Assembly (NCBI GenBank): GCA_023091735.1
Contig: JALKBU010000068.1
Span: forward strand, 32,160-96,159
Direction of reading: 5' to 3'
DNA length: 64,000 nt
Source of the DNA: Trichomonas tenax
Taxonomy: Eukaryota; Parabasalia; Trichomonadida; Trichomonadidae
The translations under genes and the position numbers were made by a program. The notes under the pieces are model-generated. The model was given only the letters and a program-made list of their open reading frames with translations, did not search any database and was not told where the DNA came from. Positions 1 through 10,211 of the stretch are shown one piece after another. The first letter of the stretch is position 1; each line of letters begins with the position of its first letter.

Positions 1-461
1 CTTTGACTTCTTGGATTTCTTTCTCTTTGACTCACTTTCTGACTCAGATTCTTGTTTTTCTTTAATTTTGTCTTCACCTTTTGGTTTTTCTTGAACAGGT
101 TTCGCTTTTGTATTTTGAGACATTTCTTTTTGTCTTCTCTCTTCTTCATGCTTTCTTTGATATTCAGGTTTCAATCTTGCAGGTTCAGAATCATAAGTAC
201 GGGATCCAAACATGGGACCTGAATGAAAGAATGAAGTTGTAGGGCGACTATTTTCACACTTAGAGGATAACTTGATTGAAGTTGATCTTGATTTTCAAGT
301 AATCTAAACCTAATTCTCTCGCTAGTTGTAGTCGAATCTCTTGAGTATTTAGACTTTATGTTCGTATTAAGTGCCTTATATTCTTTCATTGCAATAATAT
401 ATTTTTGATAAATATCGAGATCTCCTTTGTCTTTGAACAACTCATCACCCTTTTCGGCCAT
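1..461 (-). pseudogene. Lys/Glu/Ser-rich protein, frameshifted, 3' end beyond the window
   Basis: The open frame starts with an ATG at 461 (MAEKGDELFKDKGDLDIYQK) and runs as a charged helical segment to about 290, where the sensible frame is lost; the original frame stops at 171. A second minus-strand frame then stays open to base 1, reading through a Ser-rich linker, GPMFGSRTYDSEPARLKPEY and a Lys/Glu/Ser-rich tail. The change of charge pattern at the junction suggests one gene with a single frameshift around 275-300, either a real lesion or a sequence error. I do not recognise the family. The upstream side carries a three-site TTACRTGNCA array at 591-640, which suggests this gene has or had a functional promoter. 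Confidence 0.5.
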
Positions 462-590
462 AAAATTCTCTAAAGGAAGTTTTTTTTGAAAAATCGGCGA
501 AGGTGCTCCTATTATCACTGCTGAACATCATCATGTGAAGTTGCTTTTATTTTGTTGTGAGTCAAATTTTTCAGCAAAATTTCTTCCAAA

Positions 591-640
591 TTACATGACA
601 AAATTTCAATTTATATGTCATAATCATGTTTTACATGACA
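591..640. promoter_or_regulatory. Three-site TTACRTGNCA array, exact 20 bp period
   Basis: TTACATGACA occurs at 591-600 and 631-640, with TTATATGTCA exactly midway at 611-620. The sites are separated by AT-rich 10-mers, so their starts are 20 bp apart, about two helical turns. The array lies 130 bp upstream of the minus-strand ATG at 461. Related arrays precede other genes in the window. A role as a transcription-factor or promoter array is inference. Confidence 0.5.
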
Positions 641-1132
641 GATTTATGTTTTGTTGTTCAAATGAGAGCCACAATGAATAATTAGCGAACATTTATAACA
701 TCATTTTACAGTGTATTGTCATTAAATTAAAATGACTGATTGTAGCTTGGAAAATATTCTATCATTCCATTTTTGGATTTGATATTTATGAAACATATGT
801 GTTTAATTAATAATATAATACATAAAATTGACATTCAACAAAGATATATCAATCTTATAACTATTAAAGCTCTGAATGTTAAATATTTGCAAAAAGATTT
901 TGTTTTCATTTTAATTGAAAATATAACAAAACATATGCTATACCTAACGAAGCTATATCAATGAGATACTGAATGAATCAAGATTTTATTGATATATTTG
1001 ATATATTTTTCAAAATTGTATTTTGGCTATTTCTGAGGGGGTTACATATCAACATTACTGATGTAGTTGCTGCTGAAATGCTTAAACGCATTGTCACTGA
1101 TAAAAAAATTGTTAAATAATTATTCATCTTCT
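641..1132. other. Intergenic spacer, no gene seen
   Basis: This is AT-rich sequence between the frameshifted gene and the 3' end of the EGF-like membrane protein. The only plus-strand open frame (773-964) starts at TTG, is made of AT-biased codons and has no recognisable domain. I see no RNA gene or repeat. Confidence 0.5.
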
Positions 1133-1816
1133 TCAGCGAAATTTTGACATTGGTAAGAGAGCTGCAGGTCTTCTTTGAGTAATGCGAAGCTTATCAAACA
1201 AATAAAAACAAAGTATTGCTAAAACATAAATTATTAATACAAACCAAGGCTTTTGGTAAAGAGGCACTTGATGCAATGCTCTAAATTCTACATATATAGG
1301 ATCATGAAGCTTGGGAGTAGGATTTGGTAATAATTTTTTCGAATCTGGTATTGTTAGGTGAAGCTCTGTACTCCAATGTTCCTGATCGAAAGAAATTTTC
1401 AGTAGAGAAATTCCATGTATCAAATTAGGAATCAAGCAAGTTAAAGAATGGTTATAATTTAGGAAACCGGCCAAAATTTGGTTATTTATCAGACAATATC
1501 CATTTGCTGGCGTATATAGTTTTGATAATTCGTAATTTACTGTAATAAATAATGGTTGATTTTCATTTTGCTGTGATAATTGGTAATTTTGTATATTTGG
1601 CGTTGGAGAGTAACATAGTTGAGTTCCATTACCATTCATATTATATTTGCATTCGCATTTTCCTGGAAAAAGACATTCTGCGAAATCTGTGCATGAAGAA
1701 TTGCAGTCCCAACAGTTCTCTTTCGTTTCATTATCGTCACTATTTTTCAATTCACTGCAGCGTTTTCTTGAAATTTCTAATGAAAATGAAAGAGAATTCA
1801 ATAACCAAATAAACAT
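1133..1816 (-). CDS. EGF-like type I membrane protein (227 aa)
   Basis: The protein starts with a hydrophobic leader (MFIWLLNSLSFSLEIS). A Cys-rich EGF-like segment follows, with the core WDCNSSCTDFAECLFPGKCE and ending near residue 68. Next come an Ig/TIG-like beta region containing two Cys, one transmembrane segment near the C-terminus (WFVLIIYVLAILCFYLF) and a short basic cytoplasmic tail. It is a clear paralogue of the plus-strand gene at 48593-49321, which shares the CxFPGKCxC core and the same order of parts. I infer a small surface glycoprotein; no ligand or enzyme activity can be inferred. The ATG at 1816 is the only in-frame ATG before the Cys-rich region. Confidence 0.7.
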   Translation of the reverse strand: MFIWLLNSLSFSLEISRKRCSELKNSDDNETKENCWDCNSSCTDFAECLFPGKCECKYNMNGNGTQLCYSPTPNIQNYQLSQQNENQPLFITVNYELSKLYTPANGYCLINNQILAGFLNYNHSLTCLIPNLIHGISLLKISFDQEHWSTELHLTIPDSKKLLPNPTPKLHDPIYVEFRALHQVPLYQKPWFVLIIYVLAILCFYLFDKLRITQRRPAALLPMSKFR

Positions 1817-1939
1817 TAAAAAATAATGAACATTTAATTAAAGATTCATCAAGCATATTCTATCCAAGCAAGTTTATCATGATATTATGAGTTTTTTAAA
1901 ATTATCCACATATAAACAAATTTTATTGTAGGTGCTTGT

Positions 1940-4900
1940 ATGATTGGTGATCTCCTTTCCTATACCTGAAGAATTGGAAGAGAACAATGAAATCCAGCAT
2001 CATTGGACCAATACTTCCAACAAGCCATGGAAATTGCATCCAAAGGTATTCCCAGTGTGTATCTTTCAGGAATATAGAGATGGCATATGTGCAGTTGCCC
2101 AGCCACGCGCAGATGAAGAACTGAATCGAAAGTCCTTCTGTATCAAACTACCGAAAGTTACATTTTCTTCTTATAGAGATTACAGACCTATCCACGTTAC
2201 TTTCACACTTGACAATAACGTTAGATGCAAAGCAATTCTTCCAATAGCCGCTTTTTCGCCATTCCAGCCATATGAACAGATTGTTTGCTTAATTTTGTCA
2301 ATGTATTATGAATTAATGCTGAGAATGAAAGAAACGAAAGATGAAATTTTAGATCTTAAAGTATTTGTTGAAAAATGCTTTTCAAGGTTCAAAGCGAAAT
2401 GCATTACGATATTTAATGACAATGTTCCAGTTATTAACCTCACATCTGATGATGCTGTCGAAGTTAGCAACAAAAAATTGCTTTCTTTGATCGAACCTCT
2501 CTGCGATCATGATTTCACTTATATTCATGGCGCAATCACTCCAGATAGGCGTGTATTCGTATACAAGCAGAATGGATTCTCGAACACTTTTTCTTTTGTT
2601 ATTGAAAAACAAGAAACACATCCAATAGACATTTATGATGACTACGCGTTCCCATTCTTTGAGATTGCACGATACTCATTTTTCTGCTAAGCAACTCAGT
2701 ACATTCAATATTTTCTTCAACGCTATATTGGAGAACGAGAATCTTCATTATGTCGAATTCCTTCTTAACAAGGACATCATTCTTTCACACAGTAATCCAT
2801 CAATGCAGAAATTCACATACATGAAGGATCTTCTCGCGTTCCTTGATCACAATCACTATCCACACATTCAGGAATGCTTCAATGAATTAATTGCTGAATA
2901 TATACAGAGCCAGAAGTTAGTGAGAAAGATCTACAAACGCGAAGACCAATCGAATTGGTACATTCTTAGTGCTGCTTCGACATACGATTCCGTTCAAGAA
3001 GACTTCGTTGTTACAATATTCATGGAGAAGATGACACAAGAGAAGCGTCAAGAGCATGAAATGTTCTCTTCTTTCAAGACAATCGAAAAAGATTTCATCA
3101 ACAGCAAGATTTACAAATTTCACATCGTTGATGGCAAAGTTTACATTGTTGGAAAGGCATTCCTTGAGCTTATCATTCCAGAGGGCAAATTCGATGTTGA
3201 CGACAACGAAGAAATAGACTTAGAAAAGTATGTTTCAAATGCTGAAATTCCTAAACTTGCGAAGATCGCTAATGAGGAACGTGTTACAATCACATTTAGT
3301 GATCATTTATTCATTTCTACATCTAATGAAGGAATCGGATTCTTGATTTGCTCTGATGCTTTTCCAGATGTTGCATCAAATCAACCAGAAGAATTCCATT
3401 CCCATCAGCAACATCATAAGTCGTTTTCTGGATCATTGATACACAAACAGAGAAAGTTTCTTCTATCTTCATGCAGCCAACAATTTGGGATGTCATCGGT
3501 GTTAGCCACGACACTAAATTCAGTTCATTATCAACATCAATACATCCATATGAAAGAGACTCATTCATCAAGGGCCACAACGAGATGTTGAACAGAAGAA
3601 CAACACAGTTCTCTGGAGAACTAAGAATTATGCGCGCAGGTGGCGACTACGAATGGCACAGATTCGCATTGGAACTCAGCAGAACGACATTACACTGTTT
3701 GGCAATGAACACGAACAAGCAAAGAGAAGTTGAGCTCAAGCTTAGAGAAATAAGGCAGTTGAGAGATTTACTTCTTTCATCTGGTAAACTCAGTTTGTGG
3801 ACATTCAAGGATAACAATGAACCAGCAGAGAAAATAGTTGGATTCATGCCAGGAGTCATCAGCGGTGTCGAGATGAACTGGACATTCATCAAACAGAACG
3901 TTCCTGAAGAATACAGGCAGTCAATCACAACAGAGATAGAGAAAGCACTTGATACAGCGACAACAATCGAAATCGACTTCCCAATCGATCTTGGAAATCA
4001 AAATCTCATCTAGGTCAGCATTCGTGGTAAAGGAGATACATTTCTCAGACAAGTTGTTGGCGTCTGCATTGATATCACTGAACTTAGAAACGCCTACAAC
4101 AGACTGGAAACAGAAAGAGCACGCTCTGAAGAAGCAAACAAGCAGAAGACTCTCTTCCTTGCAAATATGAGCCACGAAATCAGAACCATAATGAACGGTA
4201 TATTCGGAATGCTGGATGTCTTAAGCTTGCAGGAGTTGACATCAGAGCAAAGACTTCTCATTGACTCCATTAGATCGAGCTCGTTCCAGCTCATGAAACT
4301 TCTTGACGGCACTCTCCACTTATCAAAGATCGAGCAAGGAGAAACAGAAGTTGAGATGGTCCATATTGACATTTGGCAATTATTCGCACCAATGGTTCTC
4401 GCGAACTACACAAGTGCTAAAGAAAACGGTGTTAAGTTGGCTCTCACTGTCACTTCTCCATTCCCATCATTGGTGAGAGCAGATCCGCAGCTTATCATGA
4501 AGATATTCAACAACCTTCTCTCGAACGCAATCAAGTTCACGAAACCGGGAAGAATCGATATTAAGCTTTCATTCGAAAACAAAACATTCAAGTTGTCTGT
4601 TTCTGGTACAGGTATCGTCATCTCAAAGGATCAACGCGCTGTTATCTTTGAAAGATTCGCACAAGATGACGATTGCGTTGCAAGATTCTTTGGAGGAATA
4701 GGTCTTGGACTTTCACATGTCCAAGAAATCGCTAAATTCCTCGGCGGTGATGTTAATGTCGAAAGTGAAGTCGGAAAAGGTTCAACATTCACTGTTTTAA
4801 TTCTAATGGAGTCCATTTTGTATCCATACACACCAACACCGAAGAACAAGAGCTCAGTTTTGTTATACTGCGAAGATGAAGATACATCGAAGATACTCAA

Positions 4901-5576
4901 AGAGTGGCTGAAGATTCTCAAGTACGAATACATCGAACTTGATGATCCTGATTCATTTGTCGAGAAAATGAGACCAGACACTGTTGCATACTTCATCGAA
5001 ACATCTCATCCAATGAAGCAGATCAAAGACAAAGTTGCCAGAGTCGGAAAGATTGTCGTTTGCGCAATCGCCGATCCTGGTGACACATGCATTTTCAGGA
5101 ACTCAATCAGCCGCCCAATCATGTTCCACCACGTGCAGAAGTTCCTTGATGATATCAAGAAGGGCGTAGAAACAAGTGTTGTTGCAGCTACTATCGAGCA
5201 GACGACTCCTTTGAGGATTTTCGTTGTCGAAGATAACAAAGCAAACCAGTTCGTTATGAAGAAGATCCTTCAGAGCCTCTCTTGCACATTCCAGATCGCA
5301 GAGAATGGGAGCGAAGCTATTACAGCGTTGGATAACGCCGAATTCGATATTGTTTTCATGGATTGCCTGATGCCGGTTCTCGATGGCCTTGAGGCATCAA
5401 GGAGAATTCGAGCAAGTGGAAAGCAATACAGCAACGTTCCAATTGCCTATCTTACTGCTTCCGCTGTCGAAGGCAATGAACAAGTCTGCATGGATGCTGG
5501 AATGGACGCTTATTTCGCCAAACCAGTCAGAATGCAACAGATTATGCCACTTATCAAGAGATTCTCTCAGCATTAA
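1940..5576 (+). pseudogene. Hybrid histidine kinase with PAS-like segments and receiver, decayed
   Basis: This is a long former gene now spread over two frames. The pieces are 1944-2690, about 2635-3430, 3430-4013 and 4167-5576. The frame changes lie near 2670-2690 and 3415-3440, and an in-frame TAG (4011-4013) interrupts an otherwise continuous frame. No ATG opens the first frame; the ATG at 1940 is out of register, so a fourth lesion is likely. Domains in order are an unassigned N-terminal region, PAS-like segments, the H box (MSHEIRTIMNG, His codon about 4173), the N box (NNLLSNAIKFTKPG), a GGIGLGLS motif and a receiver with VVEDN, the acceptor Asp in VFMDCLMP, Thr in YLTAS and Lys in FAKPV. 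The G1 box reads SGTGIVIS, so the usual Asp of DTGIG is lost. The receiver looks intact. Confidence 0.8.
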
Positions 5577-6376
5577 TTATCTTTTATTTTGTAAAATTAT
5601 CTTGTTTATGTTGAATTTAATCGAATTTCAAATCATTAAATATGATATATCCAATTAAAATAAGTGCTTAGATTGTGTTTTTATTAAGTTGATTTGATCA
5701 CATTTTTCTCATCTGCTGTTATTGAGATGAAACTATTATTGTACTCATTCAAAAAATCATTCGAACTATATCAGCAGAAGCAGTTTTGCACTATGAATCC
5801 GGAAGCATTATAATATTCACGTGATGAACAGTTTTAAAACAGGCAGTTGGAAGGATTCCAAAAATCTAACATTAATGACTTTTAATGTCTTCAATTTGAC
5901 ACCATTAAATATAAGTATAGGTATACAACAAGAATTGTTCTTTTGTGTTGGCTAAAAAATGGTCCCACTGAATCCTGTGCTGATGCACTTCTCCCACAAA
6001 TCAGTAGGAGCCATTTCATAATGCAAACATAAAAAGAAATAAAACATTGCAACGTATAAATTGAATCGGACATATATCACAATTTTCTGAAAAAATAAAA
6101 GTTTGTTGTAAGTAAATGCAAGGAATTCAGATTGACTGTTGCATTTAACACCATAACATTTCCAGTCTGAATTCCTTTGTTATTCATATAATATCAGTGA
6201 TTTATCGTCATATTTATTATGAAAGTATATATTTGTTGGTAAATGCCGTATAATTCCACAAACTTATATTACACCTGCTACATATTGTAATGTCTCAATA
6301 AAGTCCGTGTAATATTCCTATTTAATTATTGTTTTCATCTATCTTTTTTTTGCCAATCTGACAATGTAAAATCCAA
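5577..6376. other. Intergenic spacer with one hairpin
   Basis: AT-rich spacer between the kinase pseudogene and the MOB gene. The one structure I see is an inverted repeat at 6119-6179, listed separately. Short open frames here (for example 5891-6073 minus) have no recognisable domain. Confidence 0.4.
6119..6179. repeat. Inverted repeat / hairpin
   Basis: AAGGAATTCAGA on the left pairs perfectly with TCTGAATTCCTT on the right, followed by a small bulge and four more pairs (ACTG/CCAGT side), around a loop of about 23 nt. It resembles the hairpins at 59.2-59.8 kb in size, but it is alone and I assign no function. Confidence 0.5.
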
Positions 6377-6427
6377 AAAAGTGACGAATCAAAAGTGTAT
6401 AAAAGTGTCAAATAAATAAAAGTGACA
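6377..6427 (+). promoter_or_regulatory. Repeated AAAAGTG(A/T)C element abutting the start codon
   Basis: AAAAGTGACG (6377), AAAAGTGTAT (6391), AAAAGTGTCA (6401) and AAAAGTGACA (6418) lie in a row. The last ends one base before the ATG at 6429. The same AAAAAGTGACAAATG arrangement precedes the minus-strand ATG at 21854, and variants precede those at 29813 and 63234. A core-promoter or initiator role is inferred from position alone. Confidence 0.5.
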
Positions 6428-6428
6428 A

Positions 6429-7067
6429 ATGAAAAGCTTTCGGAATATTTCTGGAATAACGAAAGCGGAATTCAACGATATTCCGTTTGAAGAGAATCCG
6501 AACGAATACAGAACAATCCAGTATTACATTCAAGCTGTCATCAAAAAATTCCCGAATGATGTTGATAAACACGTGAAATGTCCAGAAAAAGTCGATAAAA
6601 ACAGTTGGATCTACGCCTGCTTCCGTCAGCTGCTACAGGAAATCAACTATTTCGCATACGAACACAGATTTGTCAGCACAGCAGAAACAATGCCAAAAAT
6701 GCAGTTTACTATCAATGGAAACTTCGTCGAATGCCGTTCTGCGGCCAAAAATCCACCGGCACCCGTCCCTGCAATCGATTATATCACGCAAACTGTAGAT
6801 ATGGCGACACAAGTGATTTTGGATCAATCTAAGTTCCCATCCGGCATCATTACGGCAGAAGGCCTCAATCTCATCATGACATACATGAGGCGTCTTTACA
6901 GAGTCTTCAGCTATTCGTATATTTGCCACCGTGAAGTTTTCGACGAATTGGAGGAGAAAACACATTTGTGCGAGAGATTTACTAAGTTTGCAAGGGAATA
7001 TAACCTCCTCCAGCCTCAAGACATTCATATTCCTGATTCATACTTCGAACAGAAGAAATCTCAGTGA
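6429..7067 (+). CDS. MOB4/phocein-like protein with degenerate zinc site (212 aa)
   Basis: The Mob/phocein fold spans about residues 55-210. The run PPAPVPAIDYITQTVDMATQ, followed by YRVF, CHREVFDELEEKTHLCERF and TKFAREYNLL, matches the MOB4/phocein branch better than MOB1. MOB proteins are kinase or phosphatase adaptors; MOB4 belongs to the STRIPAK/PP2A complex, so a phosphatase-adaptor role is inferred. Three of the four usual zinc ligands appear replaced: both Cys of the CxxxxC pair align with Val82 and Met88, and the first His with Tyr162, while His167 remains. The start follows an AAAAGTGACA element directly and no earlier in-frame ATG exists. Confidence 0.85.
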   Translation: MKSFRNISGITKAEFNDIPFEENPNEYRTIQYYIQAVIKKFPNDVDKHVKCPEKVDKNSWIYACFRQLLQEINYFAYEHRFVSTAETMPKMQFTINGNFVECRSAAKNPPAPVPAIDYITQTVDMATQVILDQSKFPSGIITAEGLNLIMTYMRRLYRVFSYSYICHREVFDELEEKTHLCERFTKFAREYNLLQPQDIHIPDSYFEQKKSQ

Positions 7068-7830
7068 AAATTGTGCGACACAAACTTGTTTTTCGTTAGG
7101 TGTGAGAATTAATTTTTCTGAATCTGTTTTAAATAAAAATTATTTTCAAATAATATACTACTGCAATTCCATCCACTGAACGTCACTATGCTAAGTCCTT
7201 CCTAAAGCATTCTTCAAATTATATTCATTGAAAATCAAAATTATTTTCATTTTTCACCCAATATGAATAATATACTTATTGTCATTATAAACCATATATA
7301 AATTTCTACATAGAAGTGTTTGGTATGGAGAAACTTTCAAATCACACTAGTTTTGGAATATCGAATTTTTAAAATATAAATAGCTTATATATTTTGTAAC
7401 TTATGTACAAAAATCTACACTGAAGTGTCTAGCAAAGTGATTATATGTGTTTCTCCTTATGATAAATTTATGAAATCTTATTTATCTTATTAATTTGATA
7501 TATCTAATATCAGAGAATATAAGGAGGCATGTTATGGAATTTCATTATTTTGACAATATTATATATTATATATTATATCAAATTAAAATTCAAAATTGAA
7601 CCTATTGAGTTAACACATTAATCAATGTTCTTCAAATATAATAAAATAGTTGAATAGAAATCTGAATTTAAGCCTTATACAAATTTATTTCAATAAAATT
7701 TAATCGAAAAATGAAGATTTTCTTCGCTTTCTGTGATATACATTGCATAAAGATATCAAAAACGAGACAAATGAAGTTCTAACGTTCACTTTTTTGTAAA
7801 GTTTCAAGTTTTAACGAACATTTTGTAAAA
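7068..7830. other. Intergenic spacer, AT-rich, initiator-like site near 7788
   Basis: No gene seen. There is a simple TATATTA-type stretch around 7558-7580. GTTCACTTTTTTG near 7785-7797 matches the TCAYTWYT initiator pattern about 40 bp before the ankyrin gene, but it is farther from the ATG than is typical. Confidence 0.4.
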
Positions 7831-9942
7831 ATGGCTGATATATTCTCAGCGATTGCTGAAGACAATGTAGAGCAGCTTCATCCTTTCTTAGCGGACGCCG
7901 CCGAACTTACTAAAGTCGGTCCAAATGGATTAACTCCTTTAATGGCTTGCGCGCAGGTTGGTAAAGAAAAATGCCTCGCTGCGCTCATCAAAGCGAAAGT
8001 AGACATACAGCAAGCCGTTTCTGGCCTTCAGGCTATTCACGTTGCAGCTCAAAATGGCCAAGATGGCGCTCTTCAAGCTTTAATTAAGGCCGGCGCTCAA
8101 GTTAACAATCAAGACGCAGCTGGAATGACACCATTACATCATGCCGCGAAAAACAACCGCAAGAAGACATGTGATTTACTCATCAGATCGAAAGCAACGT
8201 TAAACATGCCAGATGCCGAAGGAAATACACCATTCTTGAGTGCACTTATCGCAGGAGCTGCTGATGCCGTCGGATCTTTCATCAAGGCCGATGCAACAGA
8301 TTTCACAGTTCAAAACAAGAAGCAGCAGACACCAGCACACTTCCTTGCAGCTCTTGGCAACATCGCCATCCTCAAATCACTCGCAAAGAAGGGCCTCGAC
8401 TGGAATGCAAAGGATGATCAAGGCAGAACACCAGTTGAGCTCTGCGCTGATTCTGGTAACGCACAATGCTTCGAATTCTTACTTACAAAGCTTGGTGGTG
8501 ATCCAAACGTCACAAACTCCTCTGGTGAGTCATTAGCACACATCATCTCTGCTAAGGGCCACGCTCCACTTCTCGGCATCCTCAAGGCCTCCGGTGGTAA
8601 CGTGGATAGCGAAGATGCAAACGGCACATACCCAATCCAGCAGGCTGCTGCATCAAACTCCGTTGCTGTTATTGAAGCACTCATCAAGCTAATGGCTCAA
8701 GTCAACTGCCAGGATGCTAAGGGTGACTCTCCAATCCACTACGCTGCAAAGAACGGCGCCGTGGAAGCTATGGAGTGCCTCGTCAACTCTGGTACAGATA
8801 TTAACTCCAAGAACAAGGAAGGCCAGACAGCTCTTCACATCGCTGTTGCTAAGGGCGACTGCAAGATGATCAACGCTCTTAACGACAAGAACGTCGATGT
8901 TTCATCAAGAGATAACGCTGGTAACACAGCCCTTCACCTTGCTATTCCACTCCACAACATTGAAGTTATCAACACATTGATTGGCATCTCTGTTCCACCG
9001 AACTCCCAGAACAACGAGAACATGACAGCCCTCCACCTTGCTTCTACAATGGGCGATGTTGACCTCGTCAAGAAGCTCATCGAGGCTGGTGCTGATGTCG
9101 ACATGAAGAACAATGAGGGCGAAACACCACTCGAGTTAGCTGCCGCTGCTGGTGATGTTGCCATTGTCAAGTCCCTTATCGATGCTCATGCTGATGTCGA
9201 TTCTAAGGATGGTCAGGGTCTCACACCACTCCACCACGCTGTCATGAATGACAAGGTCGATGTCATCAAGTGCCTTAAGGAGGCCAACGCTAACATCAAC
9301 GCCAAGTCTGGTGATGGTGAAACGCCACTTATCATCGCTACAAAGATGAAGAATGTCGATTTGATCATGATGCTCATCGAAATGGGTTGCGATGTCAACA
9401 TCGGCGATATCAACGGCACAACACCGCTCCACCTTGCTTGCAAGTTCGACCTCACAAAGCCAGCTCTTCAGCTCATCGAGAAGGGCAGTGATATCATGGC
9501 TAAGGGCGAAGGCAACAACACACCACTCCACTTCGCTTCCCTCAACATGAACAAGCAGCTTGTCGAAGTCCTCATCAAGAAGGGAGCTAACGCTAGAGAG
9601 ATGAACACTGAAGGCAGAACACCACTTCAGGGCATCAGACTTACATTTGCTAAGTTCATGAAGCAGTTGATGGGCGAAGATAAGGGCGACAAGAAGGAGG
9701 AAATCAAGATCGATGCCTCCGAAGTTCTCAACCAGAGCGGCGAGAAGCTTGAGACACAGACAGAGCTTAAGGATACATTCTGCTTGCTTTGCAGAAGGAG
9801 AGCTGCTACAGCAGCTTTGCTTCCTTGCGGACATCTTTGCGTTTGCGATATGTGCCAGCATGAAAGACTTGCAACACTCAAACAATGCCCAATCTGCAAG
9901 AAGGACATTTATGGTGCATGTGCTATTTTCTGTGAAAACTAA
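7831..9942 (+). CDS. Ankyrin-repeat protein with C-terminal RING finger (703 aa)
   Basis: About 18-19 ankyrin repeats cover residues 1-600, with the recurring pattern TPLHHAA..n..LI..GA..n..D. A charged linker rich in Lys and Glu follows. The C-terminus holds a compact C3HC4 RING-type finger (residues about 648-700: CLLC, CGHLCVCDMC, CPIC). This architecture fits a cytosolic RING E3 ubiquitin ligase with ankyrin repeats as the substrate-binding part; the target is unknown. Codons in the repeats end mostly in C or G, unlike the spacers, which suggests strong expression. The ATG at 7831 opens directly into the first repeat. Long antisense frames over this gene are shadows of the repeat codon bias. 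Confidence 0.9.
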   Translation: MADIFSAIAEDNVEQLHPFLADAAELTKVGPNGLTPLMACAQVGKEKCLAALIKAKVDIQQAVSGLQAIHVAAQNGQDGALQALIKAGAQVNNQDAAGMTPLHHAAKNNRKKTCDLLIRSKATLNMPDAEGNTPFLSALIAGAADAVGSFIKADATDFTVQNKKQQTPAHFLAALGNIAILKSLAKKGLDWNAKDDQGRTPVELCADSGNAQCFEFLLTKLGGDPNVTNSSGESLAHIISAKGHAPLLGILKASGGNVDSEDANGTYPIQQAAASNSVAVIEALIKLMAQVNCQDAKGDSPIHYAAKNGAVEAMECLVNSGTDINSKNKEGQTALHIAVAKGDCKMINALNDKNVDVSSRDNAGNTALHLAIPLHNIEVINTLIGISVPPNSQNNENMTALHLASTMGDVDLVKKLIEAGADVDMKNNEGETPLELAAAAGDVAIVKSLIDAHADVDSKDGQGLTPLHHAVMNDKVDVIKCLKEANANINAKSGDGETPLIIATKMKNVDLIMMLIEMGCDVNIGDINGTTPLHLACKFDLTKPALQLIEKGSDIMAKGEGNNTPLHFASLNMNKQLVEVLIKKGANAREMNTEGRTPLQGIRLTFAKFMKQLMGEDKGDKKEEIKIDASEVLNQSGEKLETQTELKDTFCLLCRRRAATAALLPCGHLCVCDMCQHERLATLKQCPICKKDIYGACAIFCEN

Positions 9943-10092
9943 AGTCAGCTTTTTATTTTTATGAATTTTACGATTTTCTGTCAAGTAATTCATTTACACA
10001 ATAAATTTGTCATGTATATTTCTTTACACAACATAGAGATTTCTGTCATGTAAAATATTTGCAAAGATTTTTCTGATGGATGAAAATATTAA
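9943..10092. promoter_or_regulatory. TGTCATGTAA-type sites downstream of the ankyrin gene
   Basis: TGTCAAGTAA (9979), TGTCATGTAT (10008) and TGTCATGTAA (10044) are the reverse complement of TTACRTGNCA. Here they follow a stop codon; the next plus-strand ATG is almost 800 bp away, so they are not an obvious promoter for it. The stop itself is followed by A (TAAA), the context known for trichomonad polyadenylation. Confidence 0.35.
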
Positions 10093-10200
10093 TAAAATGT
10101 TGACAACTTTTGAGAGGAGGACTTCTACGCTTCGCTACGCTTCGCTACGCTTCGCTACGCTCGCCTCGAAGTCCTCCTCTCAAAAGTTGTCAACATTTTA
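10093..10200. repeat. Perfect 33 bp inverted repeat with 10-bp tandem repeats in the loop
   Basis: The arm at 10093-10125 (TAAAATGTTGACAACTTTTG...) is an exact reverse complement of 10168-10200. The 42-base loop is three copies of TACGCTTCGC plus a degenerate fourth (TACGCTCGCC). The GC-rich loop stands out in this AT-rich DNA. It could be a foldback element, or a stem-loop RNA if transcribed. Confidence 0.85.
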
Positions 10201-10211
10201 GAATTCTTTGT

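Noticed and set aside
773..964. Small plus-strand frame in the first spacer
   Set aside because: It begins at TTG, has A/T-biased composition and shows no domain.
9136..9993. Long minus-strand frame (285 codons) opposite the ankyrin-RING gene
   Set aside because: It is a shadow created by the repetitive codon use of the ankyrin repeats; no ATG context or domain.
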